Origin: Phalacrocorax aristotelis
Lineage: Eukaryota; Chordata; Aves; Suliformes; Phalacrocoracidae
DNA length: 64,000 nucleotides
Reading direction: 5' to 3'
Assembly (NCBI RefSeq): GCF_949628215.1
Contig: NC_134297.1
Location: forward strand, 1,364,001 to 1,428,000
The notes beneath the pieces are model-generated. The model ran no database searches and was not told the origin of the DNA. It worked only from the letters and a program-made list of their open reading frames with translations. Every line of letters starts with the position of its first letter. Position 1 is the first letter of the stretch. Made by a program: the position numbers and the translations under genes. Below are positions 44,598-56,583 of this stretch, one piece after another.

Positions 44598-45320
44598 GGC
44601 TGCGGCGCGGAGCGGGGCGACGCCGTCCGTGCTGGCCCGCAGCCGCCCGGCTCTGGGCGCCCCCGCGGAGGGCGAGCGGAGCCGGGCGGAGCCGCGCTGC
44701 GCCTTCCTCCGCCCTCCTCCTCCTCCTCCTTCCTCCGCGCATCCTCCCGCGCCGCGCATCCTCCCGCCGCACCGCCCGCCGGCGGGGTCCCGGCCCGGGC
44801 TGCCCCGCCGCGTCCCCTGCGCGCCCCGGCATCTCCTCCCCGCCCTCGGGCCGCCGCCCCGCACGCCCGCAGGCCAGCCCGGCTCCCCCCGCCCGGAGGC
44901 TGCCCCTTTGCCTGCCCTCCGGCGGGGTTTGGCCCCGGCATCGGTGGCGTGCCCGCTGCTGGTGGCTCCGAGCGAGGGGCTGGGGTGAGCGGGGTGGCAG
45001 CGGGGACCGCGGGGTGGGCTCGGGGGAAAGCTCCCCGCGGGGAGGGCCCAGGAGCGCTGGGCTGGTGCTGCCCTGGGGCCAGCTTTGGAAAGGGGCAAAG
45101 CACCGCTCAGGCTGGTGGCTTCCCCTGCCGCTGCCGGGAGGACCACAAAACGGGTCGAGGCTGGGGCTCGGCTCTCCTTCGGCGCACCTCAGCAGGGTGA
45201 CGCCGCCAGTCTCCCCAGCCTCCATCCCCGCATAGCTGCCAGCGCCCCTCCAGCCCCAAGGCAGACACCAGACAGCTCCGCAGCTGCAGACCCGGGACAC
45301 AGCCGGACACCGACGGGCAA
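44210..45320. promoter_or_regulatory. CpG island over SCN4B exon 1 and promoter
   Basis: This is the one stretch where CpG dinucleotides are dense over more than 1 kb. It spans the end of intron 1, the coding part of exon 1 (44534-44597) and about 0.7 kb upstream on the minus strand. No TATA box was seen, so a dispersed CpG promoter is likely. Many long open frames here are by-products of base composition. Confidence 0.75.
44482..44529. repeat. GC-rich 17-18 bp tandem repeat next to SCN4B exon 1 donor
   Basis: About 2.8 copies of a gtcccgcagccccccgc unit end just inside intron 1, directly beside the exon 1 donor. Such a tract could vary in copy number between individuals. Confidence 0.7.
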
Positions 45321-45329
45321 GGCGGCAGG

Positions 45330-48300
45330 GCGAAGCTGACTGGCGCCAAAGGGAATGCTTTGAAAACTTATTTTTCTCACTGTGAGCTTTTTCCAGGATA
45401 ATTGGCTGCACATAAGTTCACGTCTCCAGAACCTTTTCCTCACCGTCACATCCATTAGACCTAACCTTCGGCAAGCCACATCCAAAAAGGTGGTGGTAGG
45501 GGCCCTCCTAATGGAGGCCTCCAATGATGTGGTGTGCCGAGATGGAGCTTTACCTTTGCGCCCATGTCCATTAGACAACCAGTCCAGAGCAGCAATTTGC
45601 TGGAGGTGACGTGTTTTGAGAGCAGGCATGGCAGCAAGGGGGAGGAGGTGCCACCGTGCTCGTGGTACAGGATCAGCACTGACGGTTTCTCCGGGCTGTA
45701 GTCCTTGCTGGCACAAGGCCTGTGTCCCAGCAAAGCTCACCCCAGGGACCAGGCGAGGCTGTACCTCCTTTGCTGGGTACAGCACTACAGCATGGCTTCC
45801 CTGAACAGGATTGCTTCTTTTTGGGTGTGAGAGCAGCTCACCTACAGGGATACTGCCTAGGGCCCTGCCTGCATGGCCGGAGTGGCATGGCCTGTCAGCT
45901 CCAGGGCACTTTGAGAGACTCCTCAGCCCCACTGCAGTCCCCTTTGCAGCTCAGTCTCCTTCCCACCTGGCCAGGAGCATGAAGCAGGAGGGAAGAGGGA
46001 AAGCAGGAGGCTTCGCAGGGCACAGGGGCATCCCGGGGGACCCTGAGAGGATGCCAGCAGTGCCTGTGGGTTGGGGAACTAGGGCTGCAGAGCTGGCAAC
46101 AGAGACAGGAAACGTACAGGCAGAGCAGGCTGGGCAGCGCTGGCAGCTGGTGCTGCGGGAGCGGTGTGTGGAGTACTGCTGATGTAGCAGAAGGTGTCTC
46201 GGCAGGCGGCTGTGATGGATACAGTTACGTGATGAATATGGCTTGGTGATGGATTCAGCTTGGTGATGGATACGGCTTGGTGAGCGGAGGCACTGGCAAC
46301 CAGGCAAACAGTGTGCTGAGACAGGAGGAGGAGTGCTGCATCTGCTGGAGTATTGCTAATTGTGGGCAGAGTGGGAGCGCACCTCCAAGGAACAGTTTGG
46401 CAGAGAGGTGCAGAGGAATGCCTGTCACCTCTGCAAGGGTGCATGACGGCTGCTAGGTGCTGAAGAGCCCATGCTGGGGGCCTCTGGGACACAGTCACAG
46501 GTGCTGAAGCAGGGGGGCAGATGAGGCTGAGGCTGCACCCTCCAGCCTTGTCTGTGAGCAGGACCACAGAGATCTGCAGCACTGGGGCCCTGAAACAGTA
46601 ACACCCATACCCTGGTGCAGGGAAAGGCCTTTGCATGTGGAGGACTCCTCCCCAGGACGCTCAGGTGTCTGAAGGTTGCTTCCAAAAAGATGAGTAAAGT
46701 TGGGATGGGTTTGGCCAAGCTGCCATTGTGAATCCCCAGAGCAGAGCCCTAAATCCTTTTCGGGGCAGGGAGGTTGGGAATAGCCGCACCACCCAGCTGG
46801 GAGGGTTGGCCAGTAAATAAATACAAAGGGGGTCCCGTGACACAAGCCAGGCATGCTGGGCAGGCCAGTACCCAGCTTCTTGCATGACGCACCCCTGAGG
46901 GCACTATCTCCCTGCTGAGCATCCCTGCCGAGGCAGGGCTCTGTGTGCCTGGCCAAGGACAGGCAGTGAGCCTGGTGCCATGCTGCCTGCTCCCGCTGCA
47001 CGCCTTGGGCCAGCCATGCCCTCCTGGCCACACGGCCCCAGGGCTTGGATCGGGAAGCTGCCTGTCACAGGAACCTGATGGAGCTGTCACACTTGGCAGC
47101 TCTGGCCAGTCTCCTCGGCCGACTGATCTCATGAGACATCTGCCACTGCCATGGGCCTGGGAAATGCTCTGCTCTCCTGCTGCCCAGCCTTGGTGAGCAG
47201 TGTGTGCCATGGCCAGCAAGGGCGCTCACGGTAGCTGGCCCAGGGATTTTGGCATGATACTGAGATGTCCGGCATGGGACCCGGTCATACCGCAGCTCAG
47301 CGGAAACCTGTTTTGCTGAGTCTAGCACAAGGCTGCGTGTCTGGTTTCAGGCAAAGTGAGCACCCTCTGCTCGGACACTGTCACCTCCCTGGAGGGACAG
47401 GAAGAAGGGCTCAGGGTCCTGCCAGCTGGCTCCCAGCCTGCTGGGGGGGGTGTGGACGGCAGTAGCTGCCAGGCCCCTGTACACCCCTCACTCACTCTCA
47501 CCTTGCACTAATGGAGATGGGAGGGTTAAAATGCCAGGTTGCTCTCTGAGGAGGGCTCCTGCTTCCCTCCACGTGGGTACCGAGCAGGGTAGGGCTGAGC
47601 AGAGCAGTTGGGCTGCAGCCTCCCAGCTCAATGCAGCAGGCGCTGCGCTGGCCCCAGCTGCCCTGGAGCATCTTGTGGGGGGCAGCCCTGGCCCCACTCC
47701 CAGCAGCAATGCGAGAAAGCCCCCTCCCAAACCTTCCAGAGTCAGGGGCTGCTGGGCTCCCAGACCAGGAGCAGGCAGAGCCCTCCTGCCGATGAAGGAG
47801 GTGGGGACGCGGGAACAGCTTCCCATCAGCACCTTATATTTACTGCAAGGTCCTCTGGCTGTGACCTTTAAAAGACAAGGTGGCCTGGCAGCCTGGGAGC
47901 TGGCAGCGGGCAGGAGGCGCTCACAGTGATCAGACACTCTGCAGGACCGTCCCGGCTGGCCCAGGCACGCCAGGCTGGGAGCTGAGCAAGAGGTCCCGGG
48001 TACACAGACTGTGGGTGAGTGCTTGGCTGCCTTTATCATTCTCAGCCCTCCCTTGCCTGCAGCTCTCCCTCAGAGCAATGCTTTCGCCTCTCCATGCCTC
48101 CCTCTCCCCATGCAGAGCCATCCTGCCTACTGCCTCCTCAGCACCCTCCAGCAGAGCTGGCTGCCCTCCGGGGAGGGCACATTCCTTGCCCCCTTTCACA
48201 GGCCCTTTAATACAAGCAGGGGAACAGGAGCGGTGTGCCCAGGCAGCCACTGCAGAGGCATCTGCAAGAAACACTGAGACAACCGTCCTGTGTCCCAGGA

Positions 48301-51300
48301 GAAAGTCTCTTCCTGACCCGGCACAGCCTGAGGCCACCTCTGCTGGACCCTCCCCAGCCCCGGCTCCTTCTCTCCCGTGCTGCCCTTCACATCCCTCAGC
48401 TCCCCAGAGTTCACTGCCCCAGGCTGTCCCCTTTTCCAGGTCCTCCCACATTACTTAGTGGCCCTGCAAGCAGGGCAGCCAGGCTGCAGGCAGCATTGCA
48501 GGGGCAGCGGCTCCGTGCTCCCAGTGAGGCACCCCAGAGGTTCCCCATGGCTCTCTGCACAGCGCTGAGCAGAGGTCTCTCCAGCACAAGGAAGGCCCCC
48601 CCCCCCATCTCCCAAACAGCTGTGTTGCTCTTCAACACCTCTAATCCCACCCGGTCCAAGGAAATTTATATGGTCTGGTTCTGGAGGAGCTGCGACGCCC
48701 CGGCGCTGGGGGGTTGCAGTCACTGCCCTCAGTCCGTTGCGGTGATGAAAACTCACCCTCACTGTGTCCCACGGGGCTCTCCTCCGTGATCCCACAGTGC
48801 CTGCCTTCCTCATGAGTTTCTCGCCAGTGACTCCCAGAGGCGTCCCCAAACTGCCAACCTGTGGGTCCCCCATCCCCTATGCCTATGGCTGCATTCAGCC
48901 CTCCGTCGGGCTGCCTCCTTCTGAAGCTGCGCGGGTAGATAACTGCACGACCTCCTCTGGAGAGCTGCTCCTTTCTGCAGCAGCGAAGCTGTTCCCTGCC
49001 ACGGGCCAGGTACAGATTGCAGCCTGGCTGGGCTGTACCCCCCAGCACCAGCCCAGCTGCTGTAGGACTGTGAGAGCAGAGATTTGGAGGTGATCTTCAT
49101 GCCCTTCCTCCAGGGAGGGAGAGGTGGGAGTTTTCTGTGGAGTTAACCCCGCGGGCACACGGCGAGGTGCGCAGGACTCAGCGTCTGTGCCAGGCACGCG
49201 GCACATGGAAGAGCTGACGCTGCTAGTGCTGCTCACTGTCACCCTGCTACTGGGAGCAGCAGTAGGCTGAGTGAGGTGGGGTCGCTGGGGAGTGGGTAAG
49301 GCAGGGCAGGCAGGCAGCGTTAGCCCAGGAAAGAGGTAGCCTCTGTACGTGCATAGGGGCGGTGTGCTGGCCAGACCTTACTTGTGTGCGGATTTGGGAT
49401 GCGCAGGCATTCAGCAGCCCGGGTTGGAGGGCAGCTGGGAGAGGCACAACTGAGGGCAGCTGTCAGAGCCCCCCTCGCCCTTGTGTCTCCACGGTGGGTA
49501 AACTGATGGATGTGCCTACTAACTGTGCCCCAGTTGCGCCGTGCCGCTCTGGTGCATCTGTACAGCACTGCTGGAGTGCTAAGTCGGACAGCAGCCCGGT
49601 TATGGGTGTCCATCACCCTGTGCGTGCCCTGGGCTCCACTGGAGCCTGCCGAGCCTTACCTGCCATGCCCCGAGCAGCTGCTGTCCCCAGCTCTCTGCGG
49701 AGCAGAGGTGGGGAAGCTGGCAGGGCGCAGCTCCCTGTAGCACAGCTGGAGCCCCCGCAGTGCATGTGGAGCACCCCTGAAATCTCGGTGCGTGAAGACT
49801 CGGGCAGCACCGGCCACTCTCCTGCCCCCAGCACTGCCCTGCCAGCACCTGGCTCTGTGGCAGCTCCCGAGGACTGAGCTGTGGAAGCACAGGTTGCTCT
49901 GGCCCCCCTCGGTACCTAAAGCAAACTGGTGCCAGAGCGGGACCAAGCGCCGGGCACACAGGAGCCTTCTCATCCCCCTGGACAGGTGCACAGGCAGAGC
50001 AGAGACGAGGGACCCCGTCCTGCCCCTCCAGCAGGCAGCAGCACAAAAGCATTGAGTGCAAAGTTTGCATTTTGTTGTTCTTTTGTTTGTTTAACTGTAC
50101 AAAGAGCAATAAAAACATCCTACACTCAGCAGAGTGTTTGGCAAACGAAACCCATCAGAAGGCGCAAACCCAAAACTATAGTCATGACCGATAACAGCGC
50201 CTCCTGTGTATATATATATTATATTTGTAGAGATCCTGTCTGTTGTGTACAGCTATGTACATACAGATGCATTGGCAAGTTGCAATCCAAGGATAGTGCA
50301 TGAAAGAAATGAAAGGCAGATGCAAGACTGGTCATGTGCAACAGTCAGAGGCCTCTGGCCACAAAGGTGCCAGCTCAGTCCCTCGTGGAGCTGCTCACAG
50401 CCCAGCTTCGAGCAGCCCGCAGTCCCAGGGAACCAGCCTTGTGGCTGGCTCCCCACCAGCACTCTATGGGGAACTCCATCCGGCGTGGGCACGGGGGTGC
50501 ACGGGGGCAGGCAGCCTCAGCCCAGCCCTCCCCGGGCAGGAAAGCCCACGGGAGAGGGGGAAGCCACGCGGTAAGACACGGCGCATTCCTGCGGCAGAGG
50601 GGAAGGGGAGCGGTGCAGAGCCCGGTGAGGTTGAGCAGGGTGGAGAGGGCACGCGGGGCCGGAGCAGAAAATTATGGGGGCAGAGCAGGGAGCGCACAGC
50701 CATCCTTTCATCCCGGGCCTGACAGCATTGCCAGCGGTGCTGCTGGGACAGCACCCGTGCAGGGACGCGGCAGTGCTGGGCGGCGGGTGGTGTGGCGAAA
50801 GTGTCCCCTCTCCCCTGGCAGTGCTGCCCATGGGTGACAGGGCACCTCCACCACCGGGCCCTGGGCAGTGTCCCCTGGGGCTCCGCGCACTGCCTCTCTC
50901 CTGCCCCATGTCCCGCCTGCCAAGGGAGAAGAGAAGCCCGGGCACGGTGCAGCAGGGGACGCTTCCCCAGGTCATTTTCCCCACCTGACCCGCAAGAGGC
51001 ACCAAGCAAGAGGCTCCCCAAGCGCTCCAGCCAACACGGCTCACCTGCCAGGTCTGGCGCAGGAGGCAAGGGGCTTTCCCAAAGCCGGGCGGCAGGCCAG
51101 AGGCAGGCAGGACGGCCAGTTCCCAACCCTGGGGCTCACTGCCTCCCCCTGCACCGCAGCAGTGTGGGACCAGCTGGGGTCACCGCTCGCTCACCCCTGC
51201 CCTTGCCCTCCCGAGATGCCCGGGCCACTGCTAATAACGAACCGCAGAGCACGCAGGGCAGCTGCCGGCATGCGCTGAGGGAGCTGCCGCAAGCAGGGCA

Positions 51301-52470
51301 GGCGCTGGACCATGGATGGGACTGAGGCAGGCGGCAGCCAGCACTGCGGGGCCCGTGGCTGGGCGGGCTGGCAGTGCATTGCCGTGGCAGTTACGGATTG
51401 TGCAGTGCTCTGCAGGGACGTTGGAGGAGGCAGTCTCAGCATCGCAGGGTTGCTCAGGGTGACAGAGCTCTCCTGCCTCCAGGCCTGCAGTTGCGCCCAG
51501 TACTTCCCAGCAAGTGCCCAAAAACCCCTCTTCCTCCCAGCAGCTCTTCATCCCTACCAGCCACACCCCACCGCTCCTCACCACCTCGGTTTGGCACACA
51601 GCAGAACATTTTCCATTATAATTGCCCTCCCCAAGAAAGAAACAAGCACAAAAAATTCAGCCCAGGACATTTGGCTGATATGCTGAGGCCCAAAAATAGC
51701 CCAAGAGGCAGAAGGATGCATCCATTACACACCAGGAGCCATTAGCTGCTCTGAAAACCTGCAAAGCTCAGAGAGTGCGTGGGCTAATGGTCATTACCCA
51801 GCCATCAGCTTCTGAGCAGGCTGGGGCAGTCCCTCAGGAGCACGAGCTTCTTGTCGCAGCACCCTCAGCACTGGCACACAGGACTTGGAAGGAGGAGATG
51901 GGCAGCAACTGGGATCCCTCAGGGACAGGTATGCCAATGCCTGCGTCCCGGGCACAGCAGGAGCACCTCAGGGGTGAGACACGGCCCCAAGGGCAGATAG
52001 CTGCTGGCTGCTGGCCCCTGCTCTCTTTTTCTAGTGGGACAGAGCACATACATCTGGGCACATCCCCCTCCCCTGCATGTACTGCTCCTCTGCCCCTCCC
52101 GGCACCCCCTAGCCCAGCCCCTCCGTACGTGGGGCCTCACTCTTCCCCCTCTCCCCCACCACCCTGTGCCCAACACCTCCCCATGGCCCCATGCAGTGCT
52201 CTGGCACTCAGAGCATGCTCAGCCGGAGCAGGGGACAAGTCGGTCCCAGCTCAGCCTCAGGGGCAGCCTCGATGTGCTTCAGCCACCCTCCCCAGCCCTG
52301 CCTGCTGCGGCTGGGCTCTGGGGACCTTCTCTCCGCGCCCTGCTCCAGGCTGGGTTGGGTATTTAGATGGAAGGAGGGATGCTCTGGGGAGACAGAAATC
52401 CTTGCTCTGGGAAGCACATCAACGGGGTCACACTGTACAGGGGTGAAGAGGGAGGGGCGGGCAGGGGGTG
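45330..52470. other. Region between SCN4B promoter and SCN2B stop
   Basis: No coding exon was recognised. The right-hand part should hold the SCN2B 3' UTR (minus strand). A block at about 50050-50330, with a TATA-like AT run and the hexamer variant AATATA on the minus strand, looks like a plausible transcript end, which would give a UTR of about 2.2 kb. A plus-strand AATAAA at 50109-50114 has no gene to serve. A 17-bp minisatellite and an 11-base C-run (48596-48606) are also present. Confidence 0.45.
46213..46280. repeat. 17-bp minisatellite, four copies
   Basis: Four head-to-tail units of 17 bases with consensus close to tgatggatacggcttgg (starts 46213, 46230, 46247, 46264). The copies differ by a few substitutions and no indels. 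It lies between SCN4B and SCN2B. Confidence 0.9.
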
Positions 52471-55400
52471 TTACTTGGTGCCCTCATCTGGGTTGCCTTC
52501 GCCGTCTGTCTTCCCTTCCTCCTCCGTCTTCTGGTCGTCTGTGTTCAGCCTCTGCTGCTTTTTCCGGCGCACACATTTCACCACCATCAGCACCAGGATC
52601 ACCACGGCCAAGAAACCACCTACAGAGGCGCCCACGATGACAGCCACTGTCGAGTCGTGCTTCGGGGGCTCTGGGGAGACAGGGCACGGGCTCAGGGCAC
52701 GCAGCCCCCCGCTGGGACAGCCAGCGGGAGCAACAGGGAACTGGCAGGGCTTGCTCCCACTGCCGGAGAGCAAACCCTGCATGCGTAATGCAGGGAGAGG
52801 GCAGGGCACGGGGCAGAGCAGAGAGCCAGCCAGCACCCATGGGTGCCCAACAGCAGAAGGGACTACTATACCACTCACCCTTGGTGAGCACCTTCAGGCT
52901 GATGCTGGCGTGGCCCCGCTGCCGGTCCGGGGGGTTCAGGACATAGCAATTGTAGGTGCCCTCGTCCTCCAGCTGCACATTTTTGAGGGTGAAGGATACA
53001 TCGTACTTGGTGGGGTTCCCAGTGAACTCCACCCGGTTCCCAAAGCGGTCCAGCTGCTTATTCATGATCTTCATCCGGAACTGCAGGAACTGGGCAGCCC
53101 GTGCGGGAGAGGAGGTGAGACAGTGTCTAGCACCCCACGCGCTCGCCTCCCCGGCCAGGCATCCCTCCCTTGCATGTACCGCCCCAGGCGCGCGCCCACG
53201 CTGCACGCTCGCCCCCGAGCAGCACAGCCCCCGCACAGCTCTGGCCGCCGCAGCGCCCAGGGCCGGGGTCTCCTCACGGAGCAGCGCCGCCAGCACCTCT
53301 CCCCGCTCACACCTGCCTGTCCTGCCACCTCAGGGCAGCTGCCCCCAACCCTGGTTCTTTACGCAGTTGGTTGCTAATTTTCCCTGTGGCACAGGAGGGC
53401 TGGAGAGTAGGATTACACATAAGGAGAAGGCTCAGGACCCCAGGCAATGTACATGACTACTTCAAGCTGGTCCCGGGACCTCTCAGCAGATCCCTAGCCA
53501 CAGCGAGACTCACCAGCTCCTCAGAGCAATTCCTGCACTCCTGGTACGTCCAGTTGAGGGAGAACTGCTTGTTCTCCACCTTGTAGCAGGAGTTGAAGGT
53601 GCAGGAGAGCTTCACGGAGGAGCCATTCAAGGCATTGATGGTGGCGGGAGCCATGACCTCCATGCCCAATCCCGTGGGCGCTGCCATGAGCACAAAGAGC
53701 AAGAGCAGAAATGCAGACGCGTTAGAAAGGGGGCACAAGCAGCCATCCTGCTGGCTGAGCTGCTCTCCCCCTCCCACCCTCCAGCTGCACAGGGCTCACC
53801 CTGTGGCCTGGGATTGCCTTTCAGGCACATCCACGCACAGACCACACTGTGGCCAGCCAGGACCACGGTTTCCCTGTGCAGCAGTTACAAGGGGGGAACA
53901 GCCCCAGCCCTGGCACCATCCCTTGGCTGGACAGAAAGAGCATCAGCCCTGCTCTGCAAGGCCTGATGACCCCTCCCTGCCATGCCTGGCCTGATTGTGC
54001 ATGGCTCTAAGTTCTGCTGACGCCAGGCAAGCCCTGCTCCTTGCCACTTAAACGAGGTTTTCCTGCTGCAGAATCGATAACACTATGCAAAGGGCTGAAT
54101 GCAGCATTAGCATGCAGGGCTCAGTGCCACATCCGCTGAGAAATTTATGGCTGTGTTCATCAGATTTCATTCCTGGCAGGATGCACTACAGTGGCGAGGG
54201 CTGGGATCTGCGAGGGCCAGCCCCCGGGGGCTGCAGGGGGAATGCAGATGCTCCCCACTCCCAGTGGTGCTCATGGAAGGATTCTCCAGCTGGGAACGCC
54301 TGGGTCAAGATGTCAGTCACTCCAGGGAGGGCAAGGCCAGTCCCTGCATCCTGGCCTCACTGTGGCAGAGAAATAGGGGCATTACGCAGCACAGCTCGCA
54401 GGGCAGGACGGCTCACTCAGAGCATGAGCAGTGATGGGGTGTCTGTGCCCTGCTCCCTCTTCCACTCCTTTCCTGCAGCTCCCCATGCCTGCTGGCTGCC
54501 GCAGCAGCACCCAAAACCCAGCGCCTGCATCCAGCACATTCTCCCAAGCCTGCAAAGGGAGGGCGCGCATGCCAAGACAAGCTTCCGTACAGCCAACAAG
54601 CTGCAAACTCTAAGGCTAAGCCCCAAGAAGCACAGGGGTGGCGAGCCCTGGAAGGACTGCTGGGAGGGACGAGGCTGTAGAGGAGGGCTGTGGCACCCAC
54701 AGAGCAGGGACAGCGACACTAGCAGCAGGTCCTTTTCCGATCACCTCACCTCTCCCCTTTGGCTGCTGTTCTTTGCTCTCAAACCTTCTTCCTGAGGTGC
54801 TCCTGAGTCCAGCCCTGTGGCCAAGCTGGATGCATGTCAAGGCTGCTCCACTGGCCAATCCGCTCCATCTGCAAGCAGGGCAGGAAAGGGGCCATGCTCT
54901 GCAGCCATGGAAAAGAGGCTTCTCCAAGTTGCAGATATGGCTGTTTTGAGCCACAGGTCTAGCTGCAAGGTGCGAACCAGCAGCATCCTGAAGCCAGCTC
55001 TCTGGAGGCAGAGGGGTGCCCTCCAGGTACGGCCAAGCCCCTGGAGATTGCTCCCTGCTCGTGCTGGCAGCCAGTCAGCCATGACGAGCACCCTCCATCC
55101 AGCCCCAGCGCAGGGAGGGCTCCCCACAGGGTGCTGGGAGACAGGAATGGGGAGAGCTGGTGCATGGGGACAAGTCGCAGCACCCGAAGAAAGAAGTGCC
55201 CAGGCCCAAGCTGGTGAGCCAGTCTTGCCGTCCCACTGCAGCCCACCTCCTTAGACACTTTCAAGAAAACCTTGTAAGGGTGGGAGAGAAGAGCTGAGAC
55301 CCTGCCTGTCCCAGGAGGCCTCTTGGCAGACCCAGCCCAGCAGGCCTGCTTGGAGGGGTCCCTGCAGAGTCACTGGCTTGGGTGCCTGGCAGCCCTCGTG

Positions 55401-56583
55401 CTATGCCCTGTGCGCCTGAGCTTGGGTGGCATGGCTTGGTGCTGTGTCCCTGGGGTGCCCCAGGGCTCCGCAGAGGGCTGGGGTGCCACCAGGGGCTCTC
55501 CCAGGCTCTGCAGCGGTGGGGCAGCCCTGGCGAGGGCTTTGCCCTGCCACCTGCGACAGCAGGACCATAGCTCAGCCAGAGGGTCCTCGCAGGCAGCCAG
55601 CACATGATAGACACGTGCCCTAGGAGCACCTATGTGCGCAGGTCCAAACTCTGCCATCGCCCGGGCACCCAGCACCGAGGGACAACAGAGGTGGGGCAAG
55701 AAACCGCTAAAATCCCAGGGGCTGACCATCCAGGCTGCATCCTTTAGTGCTGCACGGATTCCCAAACGCTCTGTCACACTACACCCTGCACCCAGAGCTT
55801 GGGAGATAAAATTACACGCAGCCTCTAAAGCAGACCTTGCTAGGCTTTTTATCCTCCATTTCTCAGCCTCTCTCCTAAAGCAAAGGCAGCCCACCAGGAG
55901 CTCCAGGACAGTGCAAACAACACCTCAAAGAGGTGATGTGTTCCTGTTTCCAACCAGTATAGACCCAAACCTGCTGACACACACTGCTGGCTCCCAGACA
56001 GGGCAGAAATGCAGAGACCAGTTCCCCACCACCCCATGCAGTGCTGTCAGCCCAGAGCCTGCCACCCCAGCAGCCAGCTGCCAGCCAAAGGACAGTCACA
56101 AGCCACCCGTAGCCCACCAGCCACCACCTTCCCAGCGAGGCAAAGCCAGAAGTGCCCCCTCTCCCCACTGCAGCCCACACCTCTGCCTGGCATGCAAACA
56201 GCCTTGCGCTTAGACAATACCCCACAGCAAGCAGGATGCACGGGTTTTTTTAGAAGAAGATGCAGTTACAACATACCCCCCATCCTGCCTAAAAGCAGGT
56301 CACCCTGGCTGGCGGATTTCAGAAGGGTGCATATCGGACCACCTCCATCCCCGTCCCTGCGGCACAGCGTTTCTCGCTGTCTCGCTGCTTCCCCGGGGAC
56401 AGGAGGGGCTGGGATGTGGGGAGGGGGCTCCTGGCCAGAGAGGGTGTTTCTCCCCAGCCTGGGTGCTCGCCCCTGGCAGCCGTGTGCATGCAAGGGGTCA
56501 AGTCGACACTTACCCAGTGAGAGGAGCAAGCTGAGGCCAGTGAGGAGCAAGGTGGGCTGTGGGAGCCAAGCTTCCGGGCTCAT
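52471..56583 (-). CDS. SCN2B: Voltage-gated sodium channel beta-2 subunit
   Basis: An auxiliary subunit disulfide-linked to Nav alpha subunits in neurons; it promotes surface expression and acts as an Ig-type adhesion molecule. Coding exons (minus): 56583-56514, 53680-53514, 53089-52879, 52670-52471. Phases close to 215 aa, exactly the human length. Signal peptide about 1-29; Ig V domain with C50 and C127 (YNCYV); C55 (FNSCY), the residue that bonds to the alpha subunit in mammals, is at the identical number, and C72/C75 (ECRNC) form the second pair. Sequons are at N42, N66 and N74. The membrane helix (about 157-180, STVAVIVGASVGGFLAVVIL) and the acidic tail (TEEEGKTDGEGNPD) match human almost without change. 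It is a tandem paralogue of SCN4B on the same strand. Intron 1 (2.8 kb, 53681-56513) contains nothing else recognisable. Confidence 0.97.

Noticed and set aside
44171-45411. Several long open frames (up to 354 codons) on both strands around the SCN4B start
   Set aside because: They overlap a CpG island, consist mainly of Pro/Arg/Ala/Gly, and are by-products of high GC. The real coding part is the 64 bases at 44534-44597.
45382-45609. 75-codon plus-strand frame that looked like a transposon-derived fragment
   Set aside because: No transposase motif could be named, and the opposite strand is equally open, so there is no support.
50109-50114. Plus-strand AATAAA
   Set aside because: There is no plus-strand gene to end here; the AT-rich block is better explained as the distal SCN2B 3' UTR on the other strand.
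52367-53377. 336-codon plus-strand open frame
   Set aside because: It is the antisense shadow of SCN2B exons 3 and 4.
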